Source: Candidatus Peregrinibacteria bacterium
GTDB taxonomy: Bacteria; Patescibacteriota; Gracilibacteria; UBA1369; LOWO2-01-FULL-3
Direction: 5' to 3'
DNA: 6,464 nt
NCBI GenBank assembly: GCA_018664365.1
Contig: JABJOK010000033.1
Span: 1-6,464 of the forward strand
In this document: positions 1 to 5,193 of the stretch, one piece after another
Numbering within the stretch: position 1 is the stretch's first letter
How the letters are laid out: every line of letters starts with the position of its first letter
Notes under the pieces: model-generated
Told to the model about the DNA's origin: nothing
Databases searched by the model: none
The model's input: the letters and a program-made list of their open reading frames with translations, nothing else
Translations under genes and position numbers: made by a program

Positions 1-1
1 A

Positions 2-814
2 AAAATTGATAACATCTATCTAACTGGAGAATTCTTAAATTTCCCCAATTTCTTTGACACAGCTCAGAATTTCTTTCCAAACCAAAGAATCCTTTTAGGA
101 GATCCAAAAATGGGGCTAAAGATTGATGAGCAAAGATTTGTGCCACCGGATGGAAGGCAGGACAAGACACCATATTCAATATATTTTACAAATACAATTG
201 GTGTTGCACTAAGAGCAATATCAGATACAGGAAGTGATCAAGGAATAAATCTTTTGCCAGATAAATTGAAAGAGGGCTTTGCAAGCAAAAGGAATGCGCT
301 GTTAGTAGCAATTTTATCTATTCTTATGACAGTTCTGACGCTAGTCGCAGGAACGATATTTGCATTTCAATATCAGAGTCTAGTTTACGATAGACTACAT
401 CTTGAAACTCAAAAATCATCAGTGGAGAGGCTCCTGTATGGAACAAGGTATCAGCAGATTCGTGACGGGATCATTCAGTTTAACGAGGAGGTGGAATCTT
501 TGACCAAGATAGATCAAACTCTTTTTTCAACACCAGATCTAGTATCAAAAATTAAAGAGCAAATTCCTAGTGGTGTAGAGATAACTTCAATTAAATTTAT
601 TGATAGTGAGTTAGAGGTAGGAATTACTGGCATAGCAAAGTCTAGGTCTGATCTACTTGTTACACAGGCCAACTTTGAAAAGGCAGAGTTTGTAGAGGAG
701 GTTATTGCCCCAATATCAAATTTTGATGAGAGAGAAGAATTATCCTTCTTATTTGAAATAAAATTACAATTTACCGAATTAAAACAATATGGGTCGAGTT
801 CAAGTGCCAAATAG
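2..814 (+). CDS. pilN: PilM-PilN fusion, type IV pilus assembly protein (5' partial)
   Basis: The frame is open from base 2, so the ATG at 110 is internal and the true start lies upstream of the window; 270 residues are visible. Residues 1-73 look like the C-terminal end of the actin-like ATPase PilM: a strand followed by LTGE in the place of the usual L-GG, a GDP motif at about residues 33-35, and the closing IGVALRA helix (66-72). Ten residues later comes INLLP (82-86), the short cytoplasmic peptide by which PilN normally docks onto PilM. A hydrophobic membrane segment follows (about 98-122), then a probable coiled coil (about 123-165) and a PilN-type extracytoplasmic alpha/beta domain (about 170-260), with a Ser-rich tail. 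PilM and PilN are separate proteins in most type IV pilus systems; GspL of type II secretion is the known joined version. The role would be in the inner-membrane alignment complex with PilO, linking the motor ATPase to the filament. The fusion is seen directly; the PilM identity rests on a short segment. Confidence 0.85.
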   Translation, partial: KIDNIYLTGEFLNFPNFFDTAQNFFPNQRILLGDPKMGLKIDEQRFVPPDGRQDKTPYSIYFTNTIGVALRAISDTGSDQGINLLPDKLKEGFASKRNALLVAILSILMTVLTLVAGTIFAFQYQSLVYDRLHLETQKSSVERLLYGTRYQQIRDGIIQFNEEVESLTKIDQTLFSTPDLVSKIKEQIPSGVEITSIKFIDSELEVGITGIAKSRSDLLVTQANFEKAEFVEEVIAPISNFDEREELSFLFEIKLQFTELKQYGSSSSAK

Positions 815-1337
815 TTTAAACAGAATAATGAAGACAAGCCTGGTCCTGATTTTCATTGGAGCCTTCACTACAGTATTTTTAGGAATATTAATGGGAGGAC
901 TAAACGATGAGGTAAAAGGATTAGAAGTGTTTATGGAAGAGGCTAAAACAACTCAACCAAATTTTGAAAAGAGTTTAGAGATTTATACTGATCAAACAGA
1001 AATAGTAATAAATTACCTCTTAGACTTAAGGCCTAGCCAAGAAGCTGAATACGTAGATTTTATTTCCAGAATAGAAGATATAGGACGAGATCTATCTCTA
1101 AATCTTGATATGGAATCAGTTCGTTTTGCAAAAGAAGAAGAGGATGGAACTTTGAACTACATGGTTACATTTCAGGGGGGAATGACAGACCTAGAGAATT
1201 TTCTTGAGAAACTTGAAGGACTTCCATACTATATTAAAGTGAAAGAAATCGATTACAGAAGCCCAAAGAATCTAACTCCTGATGAGTTAGAGAAATCGTC
1301 TAATATAAAAATTAAAATTGGTCTTTTTACAAAATAA
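789..1337 (+). CDS. pilO: PilO-like type IV pilus inner-membrane protein
   Basis: This 182-residue protein has a short cytoplasmic N-terminus, one membrane segment (about residues 15-36), a helical coiled-coil-like stretch (about 38-80), and a C-terminal ferredoxin-like domain (about 85-180). Typical PilO marks are LLDLRPSQEAEYVDFI (77-92), where the family has a conserved LP...E...L pattern, and VTFQGGMTDLENFLEKLE (126-143), the strand-helix leading to the last strands. PilO dimerises with PilN through such domains and forms the alignment complex of the pilus machine. The first 26 bases overlap the end of the PilM-PilN gene in another frame, which suggests translational coupling. No Shine-Dalgarno sequence precedes the ATG at 789. 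A second ATG at 828 (residue 14) would start just before the membrane segment and remove the overlap; it cannot be excluded. Order, size and topology make the PilO assignment good although sequence similarity is low. Confidence 0.8.
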   Translation: MGRVQVPNSLNRIMKTSLVLIFIGAFTTVFLGILMGGLNDEVKGLEVFMEEAKTTQPNFEKSLEIYTDQTEIVINYLLDLRPSQEAEYVDFISRIEDIGRDLSLNLDMESVRFAKEEEDGTLNYMVTFQGGMTDLENFLEKLEGLPYYIKVKEIDYRSPKNLTPDELEKSSNIKIKIGLFTK

Positions 1338-1340
1338 AAC

Positions 1341-1559
1341 ATGGACATAAACAGATATAAAAGCTTTTTCCCCTTCATCATCTCAATAGTCTTATTCATT
1401 ATTGCAGCGATTTTTGCATTAACAACTCTCCTGGGCCTAGATGATCCTGTAGAAAAATCAGAAAATTCGGTGGAAGTTAACCTTCCTGTAGTCAATTGGG
1501 CCAAGTATAGCAACTTGTCAAAAAAACTCGATAATGATAGCATAAACATCGTTAAATAA
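1341..1559 (+). CDS. Small single-pass membrane protein in pilus operon, function unknown
   Basis: A 72-residue protein starts 3 bases after the PilO stop and ends 16 bases before the pilin start, so it is clearly part of the pilus block. It has a short positively charged N-terminus (MDINRYK), one very hydrophobic segment (about residues 9-32), and a hydrophilic tail of about 40 residues. The positive-inside rule puts this tail outside the cytoplasm. There is no lipobox cysteine and no prepilin cleavage motif, so it is neither a PilP lipoprotein nor a pilin. It sits where pilP is found in classical pilMNOPQ operons, but I see no similarity to PilP. It could be a small partner of PilN/PilO or a minor component of the machine; this is inference from position only. 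The frame is convincing because of tight spacing and a coherent membrane topology. Confidence 0.65.
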   Translation: MDINRYKSFFPFIISIVLFIIAAIFALTTLLGLDDPVEKSENSVEVNLPVVNWAKYSNLSKKLDNDSINIVK

Positions 1560-1575
1560 CCTTAATCCCATTCCT

Positions 1576-2019
1576 ATGGAGAACAAGAAGGGTTTTACCC
1601 TCATTGAGGTTCTGCTCGTGATTGTGATAATCGCGATCCTGGCTGGAATTGTCATTGTGGCAATCAACCCTGGAAGGCAGATCTCTCAAGCAAACAATAC
1701 TCAACGTCATAGCGACGTAAAGACCATGCTAGACGCTGTGCATGAATTCGCTATTGATAACAGAGGAACATTCCCTACTGGAATTACTGCTGTAGCAACA
1801 GAGGTAGGTAGTGGTACAGGACTAATTGATATTTGTTCTGACCTAGTTCCTACTTACATCGCTGAGATGCCTTTTGATCCTACAGATGCAGATGCGGCTT
1901 TCACAGATTGTACTGCCTATGCATCAGGATACACAATTGTTCAGGATGCTACTTCAAATCGTATTACTGTAGCAGCTCCAACAGCTGAACTAACTGAGAC
2001 TATCTCAGTTACTCGATAA
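1576..2019 (+). CDS. Type IV prepilin (major pilin-like)
   Basis: This 147-residue protein opens with a class III signal: a six-residue charged leader ending in Gly6, then FTLIE, so prepilin peptidase should cut between Gly6 and Phe7 and methylate the new Phe; Glu11 is the conserved Glu5 of the mature pilin. A hydrophobic helix of about 24 residues follows (7-30) and continues into an amphipathic helix (about 31-60) with NPGRQ and NTQRHSDV. The small globular part carries two cysteines (Cys87, Cys112) that probably form the C-terminal disulfide loop. The mature protein is about 141 residues, a usual size for short type IV pilins. Codons are richer in G and C than in the neighbouring pilus genes, as expected for an abundant protein. 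The gene directly follows the alignment-complex genes and precedes a strong terminator. Whether it is the major or a minor pilin, or a competence-type pseudopilin, cannot be told from sequence alone. Confidence 0.93.
   Translation: MENKKGFTLIEVLLVIVIIAILAGIVIVAINPGRQISQANNTQRHSDVKTMLDAVHEFAIDNRGTFPTGITAVATEVGSGTGLIDICSDLVPTYIAEMPFDPTDADAAFTDCTAYASGYTIVQDATSNRITVAAPTAELTETISVTR
1991..2011. repeat. Perfect 9-bp inverted repeat at the 3' end of the pilin gene
   Basis: TAACTGAGA (1991-1999) and TCTCAGTTA (2003-2011) are exact reverse complements separated by the three bases CTA. The repeat is inside the coding sequence, ending 5 bases before the stop codon. In the mRNA it can form a short hairpin upstream of the main terminator. 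There is no T tract directly after it, so it is not itself an intrinsic terminator. Confidence 0.6.
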
Positions 2020-2046
2020 AGAGCTGAAAGAACTAATATAGAATCT

Positions 2047-2080
2047 AAAGAGACCCCGCTGATAGCAGGGTCTCTTTTTT
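2047..2080 (+). terminator. Rho-independent terminator of the pilus block, possibly bidirectional
   Basis: A ten-pair stem is formed by AAAGAGACCC (2047-2056) and GGGTCTCTTT (2068-2077), extended by two G-C pairs above a single C/A mismatch (2057/2067), with the loop TGATA. On the plus strand it runs into six T bases (2075-2080), then G and four more T. It lies 27 bases after the pilin stop. On the minus strand the mismatch becomes a U-G wobble, so the helix is continuous, but the following T run is short (TTTAGATT); it may also serve the convergent phosphorylase gene, which ends at 2096. Confidence 0.92.
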
Positions 2081-2095
2081 GTTTTATTCAATCAA

Positions 2096-3109
2096 CTAGG
2101 CCTCAATATCTTCTTTCTGTGGCAAAAATAGTCTTTCAATTTGTTCTCTAGTAGGCCATCTGTCTGCCAAATTTTCTATAACTCTACCCATTTTAGGGGC
2201 ATTAGCATCTGCTATAGCAAGATTACTTTCATGTGAATGAGCTCCAAATGCTGGATTAGTAATAAAAGTAACTCCTGAAACAGGTACCTTAGCTTTTGTA
2301 GCAGCTAAAATGCTTTGTATGCTACTCATACCAACTGCATCAGCTCCTAGTGCACGTAGTATTCGTTTATCCCATGGTCCTTCAAACTGAGGTCCAGGAA
2401 AATAATAATAGTTAGCTCTTGGAGCTCTGCCAGCTTGAGCAGATTCAACAGCACGCCTTGTCATTTCAAAAATAAAATTACCAAAACCATGAAGCCCCTG
2501 CTCAGCATCAGCACTAGACCAGTCAACAAATCCAGCAGCTCCTAAAGGAGTATTTCCACCAAGAGATATTGTGCCAATTTGATCAATGACTGCTACATCT
2601 CCTACATCAATTCTTTCTTTTTTTCTTCCTCTTAATGCAGATCCTAAAGCATCAGCAATAGCAGTGTCGATTAAGCTTCTAACAAGACCTCTGTCAGCAT
2701 TAATTCTGCCATGTAGACCCCCAGCAGCATTAGTAACAATCATTCCATCAAGATTATTCTTAATAGCTTCAACAATAAGTAACATTGCCTTTTGAACATC
2801 CTGAGCACGTGGATCTTCATTGGCATGAACACGTCCTACAAGCAAGGCATCTCGACCATTGATTTCTCCAATCTGAAGAGATTTATTGTGCCCCTCAACA
2901 ACGTGGTCAGCTCCCGGTACCCACAATTCAGGATATGGAATTTCACATGGAATTTCATCACGTCTCTTAAAAGGAACATCCTTCCACCCAGTACCTGGAA
3001 CCATAGCTAAAAACTGTTGGTCTCCTAATTCACTTTGCATAACTTCTTGTGCGTGGCCCATCCTATCTTCAAATGAAGCATCAACAGGCATTTCATTACT
3101 TTCTGGCAT
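2096..3109 (-). CDS. Purine nucleoside phosphorylase (trimeric PNP/MTAP family), divergent
   Basis: The 337-residue product matches the trimeric PNP/MTAP phosphorylase fold, which cleaves purine nucleosides with phosphate to base and ribose-1-phosphate in purine salvage, in the cytoplasm. Visible marks in order: GTGW (39-42) in the phosphate-binding GSG loop position; IPYPELWVPGADHVVEGH (57-74); GRVHANED (92-99), matching the GRFH-YE motif (Arg, His and Glu kept); VTNAAGGL (125-132); GPQFEGP (239-245) with the base-binding Glu243; GADAVGMSS (255-263); and ITN (283-285). By alignment in my head to human PNP, Glu201, Met219, Ser220 and Asn243 are kept as Glu243, Met261, Ser262 and Asn285. Asn rather than Asp at the last site favours 6-oxopurines (inosine/guanosine) over methylthioadenosine. 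The protein is about 50 residues longer than usual; part of this is an insertion near residues 133-166. The chosen ATG lies just downstream of a promoter and has no Shine-Dalgarno sequence. Exact substrate is uncertain. Confidence 0.85.
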   Translation of the reverse strand: MPESNEMPVDASFEDRMGHAQEVMQSELGDQQFLAMVPGTGWKDVPFKRRDEIPCEIPYPELWVPGADHVVEGHNKSLQIGEINGRDALLVGRVHANEDPRAQDVQKAMLLIVEAIKNNLDGMIVTNAAGGLHGRINADRGLVRSLIDTAIADALGSALRGRKKERIDVGDVAVIDQIGTISLGGNTPLGAAGFVDWSSADAEQGLHGFGNFIFEMTRRAVESAQAGRAPRANYYYFPGPQFEGPWDKRILRALGADAVGMSSIQSILAATKAKVPVSGVTFITNPAFGAHSHESNLAIADANAPKMGRVIENLADRWPTREQIERLFLPQKEDIEA

Positions 3110-3130
3110 AATAAAAAATTAAAGTACACG

Positions 3131-3160
3131 AATATACCAAAGCTTGTGCCACTAGGTCAA
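3131..3160 (-). promoter_or_regulatory. Sigma-70-type promoter of the nucleoside phosphorylase gene
   Basis: Read on the minus strand, TTGACC (3160-3155) matches the -35 consensus in five of six bases. An 18-base spacer follows, then TATATT (3136-3131), which matches the -10 consensus in five of six. Transcription would begin near 3124, leaving a leader of only about 15 bases before the ATG at 3109. It lies in the only sizeable gap of the leftward gene block, and I see no terminator hairpin there, so read-through from the peptidase gene is also possible. Confidence 0.6.
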
Positions 3161-3171
3161 ATCACTCTTTC

Positions 3172-4386
3172 TTATAGTTCCCTCAGGTAGTCAGCTGCCT
3201 CTTCTTTCTGTTCATCGTATTCACTATCAAAGTCAGCATTATCTATCTCAATAACAATATCGGGAGTAAGTCCTACCTTGTTAATATCTCGTCCATCAGG
3301 AGTGAACCATTTTGCAATTGTCATTCTCATACTTGAACCATCAGAGAAGCTTATGACTTCTTGCACAGTCCCTTTTCCAAACGATTGAGTTCCCATAATT
3401 ACTCCTCTTTTGTGGTCCTGGATAGCTCCAGCTAATATCTCAGAAGCAGATGCACTACCTCCATTCACAAGTACCACTAAAGGAACATTAAGGACCTTAG
3501 GATTACCATTTGTGTTCATCACATCATCATCCTTACCACGTTGCTTAATTACTACAGCCTCAGTATCAGACGGAAGTAGGTAAGAAAGAAGTTCGACAGC
3601 AATATCTAAATATCCACCACCATTAAATCTTAAATCTACAATTATTCCTTCTGGCTCATCCAAAATCATTTCAGAAATCGCCTTACTAAATTCATCGTTA
3701 GTCTTGTCGTTGAACTGATTAACACTTAAGTACACAATTTCTCCATCCAGCTCTTCAATTGTGACACTTTCAATATCAATACTATCTCTAACAATAGATA
3801 CATCAAAAGGTTCAGAAAGGCCTTCACGCAGAATAGTTAGAGTTACTGTAGTTCCCTTTTCTCCACGAATATTCATTATGGCATCAAACAGCGTCATATC
3901 ATTGGCAAACTCTTCTTCAATCATATAAATAACGTCTCCAGGAAGAAGACCAGCTTTTTCAGCAGGGCTATTCCTTAGAGGAGAAACAACGACAAGATCA
4001 TTGTTTTCAACAGTCAGCTCTGCTCCAATTCCCTCTAGAGTCCCCTCAAGACTTGCACTGAACTCCTCACTCTCTTCAGGAGTCATATAAACAGTGTAAG
4101 AGTCATCAAGAGACTCAACCATACCCTTTATGGCACCATAAACCATCTGTTCCTCGTCAACATGTTCCAGATCAACATATTTTTCTTCTAACTTACTCCA
4201 AACCTTCCAAAACATTCCAAGATCAATATCTTCACTCTCAATTTGCACACCATCTTCATGAGATAAATCTCCAGCATATTCATTTGAAAGAATGCCAAGA
4301 GCAGTCGCCTGCCAACCAAGAACAAAGGCAACAACCGCAACTATTAGTGAGATATGCCATTTATGAGATTTATGATAGTAGTGCAT
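3172..4386 (-). CDS. ctpA: S41-family C-terminal processing peptidase (CtpA/CtpB/Prc type)
   Basis: This 404-residue serine protease has an N-terminal membrane anchor or uncleaved signal (about residues 12-32) after a basic leader, so the body lies outside the cytoplasm. An N-terminal helical segment (about 55-105) is followed by a PDZ domain (about 113-202, with SPAEKAGLLPGD at 140-151) and the S41 protease core (about 205-375). The Ser/Lys dyad is intact: Ser313 in GGSASASEILAG and Lys338 in FGKGTVQ, 25 residues apart as in E. coli Prc and B. subtilis CtpB, with the helper Gln342. DLRFNGGGYLD (251-261) is the usual DLR-N-GG motif. The tail with alternating acidic residues and DYLREL is also typical. 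Such enzymes trim or degrade extracytoplasmic proteins, recognising C-termini through the PDZ domain. The start lies 8 bases after the phosphoesterase stop, so the two are probably cotranscribed. The substrate cannot be predicted. Confidence 0.95.
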   Translation of the reverse strand: MHYYHKSHKWHISLIVAVVAFVLGWQATALGILSNEYAGDLSHEDGVQIESEDIDLGMFWKVWSKLEEKYVDLEHVDEEQMVYGAIKGMVESLDDSYTVYMTPEESEEFSASLEGTLEGIGAELTVENNDLVVVSPLRNSPAEKAGLLPGDVIYMIEEEFANDMTLFDAIMNIRGEKGTTVTLTILREGLSEPFDVSIVRDSIDIESVTIEELDGEIVYLSVNQFNDKTNDEFSKAISEMILDEPEGIIVDLRFNGGGYLDIAVELLSYLLPSDTEAVVIKQRGKDDDVMNTNGNPKVLNVPLVVLVNGGSASASEILAGAIQDHKRGVIMGTQSFGKGTVQEVISFSDGSSMRMTIAKWFTPDGRDINKVGLTPDIVIEIDNADFDSEYDEQKEEAADYLREL

Positions 4387-4394
4387 GAGGAAAT

Positions 4395-5192
4395 TTAGTC
4401 AGAAAATTTTTGTATATGATAAATATTTAAAGCTTTTTTTGTCTTATCGTCAATTTCAATCATGACAGAGTTTAAAACCATCTGCCCAGAGGTTTCAGGT
4501 TCATGCTTCATAGGCATCTGGTTTAAAAAAGACTTAATAATAGAATCTTTCCTTACACCAATAATAGAATCAACAGCTCCAACCATTCCTGCATCACTCA
4601 TAAGAGCTGTCCCATTTTCCAGAATATGACAGTCTGCAGTTGGAACATGAGTATGAGTTCCAATAAGAGCAGATATTCTTCCATCCAGATAATGTGCAAG
4701 TGCATATTTTTCTGAAGTAGCCTCGGCATGGAAGTCTACAAATATAGCGGCAAGTTTTTCTTTTTTAACTTCATCTAAAATCTCATCCATTTTTTTGAAA
4801 GGACAATCAAAATCCTTTCTCATAAAAACTCTTCCTATCAGATTAACTATAAGGATTTTGTTTCCTACACTATCTTCAATGATTCTATATCCATCTCCAG
4901 GAACTTCGTCGCTTGGATAGTTTGCAGGACGAATTACAGGAAAATGGGGATCATCTAAATGTTTGTATCCATCTTTATTTCCCCAAACATGATTACCATT
5001 TGTAAAGAAGTCCACTCCCGCCTCTCTCATTTCGGAAATAGCCTTAGTGGTAAAACCATTCCCGTGAGAAAGGTTTTCAGCATTTGTAATAACAATATCC
5101 GGCTTTTCTTCTTCACGCAGAATAGGCAAAACCTTTTTAACCATTTTACGGCCACCGCCGCCAAAAATATCGCCAATAAACAAAATTTTCAT
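4395..5192 (-). CDS. ymdB: YmdB-type metallophosphoesterase (TIGR00282 family)
   Basis: The 265-residue product is the usual length of this family (B. subtilis YmdB is about 264). All metal ligands are visible at the expected sites: Asp8 in GDIFG, Glu39 and Asn40 in NAEN, Asn67 and His68 in GNHVW, His155 in DFHAEATSEK, and His180 and His182 in GTHTHV; MSDAGM (198-203) is another family signature. The enzymes bind two metal ions; YmdB hydrolyses 2',3'-cyclic nucleotides and in Bacillus affects RNA turnover, biofilm formation and motility choice. No signal peptide or membrane segment is present, so it acts in the cytoplasm. The gene starts one base after the helicase stop codon and ends 8 bases before the peptidase, which points to coupled translation in one operon. 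No Shine-Dalgarno sequence is seen. The biochemical class is firm; the physiological role here is unknown. Confidence 0.95.
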   Translation of the reverse strand: MKILFIGDIFGGGGRKMVKKVLPILREEEKPDIVITNAENLSHGNGFTTKAISEMREAGVDFFTNGNHVWGNKDGYKHLDDPHFPVIRPANYPSDEVPGDGYRIIEDSVGNKILIVNLIGRVFMRKDFDCPFKKMDEILDEVKKEKLAAIFVDFHAEATSEKYALAHYLDGRISALIGTHTHVPTADCHILENGTALMSDAGMVGAVDSIIGVRKDSIIKSFLNQMPMKHEPETSGQMVLNSVMIEIDDKTKKALNIYHIQKFSD

Positions 5193-5193
5193 A

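Noticed and set aside
110..112. ATG at 110 as the start of a stand-alone PilN gene
   Set aside because: The frame is open upstream to base 2 and the upstream codons continue a PilM-like sequence without a break, and PilM's closing helix lies after this ATG.
514..837. Open frame of 107 codons on the minus strand opposite the PilN domain, and similar ones at 1253-1549 (minus), 2586-2795, 2792-3010, 2886-3122 and 4959-5207 (plus)
   Set aside because: They lie antisense to genes with clear family motifs, have no recognisable domain and no start context; they are shadows of the real genes.
1515..1543. Possible internal promoter for the pilin gene: TTGTCA, 17 bases, TAGCAT
   Set aside because: The -35 is fair but the -10 matches the consensus in only four of six bases and lies inside the small membrane protein gene. 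In AT-rich DNA such matches are frequent, so I do not list it.
151..1680. Ten-base direct repeat TGGAAGGCAG at 151-160 and 1671-1680
   Set aside because: Both copies lie in coding sequence and encode similar Gly-Arg-Gln peptides in unrelated contexts; no further flanking identity, so it is most likely chance.
3110..3171. Terminator or riboswitch in the 62-base gap before the phosphorylase gene
   Set aside because: No stable hairpin with a T tract is visible and the gap is too short for a known purine riboswitch; only the promoter is supported.
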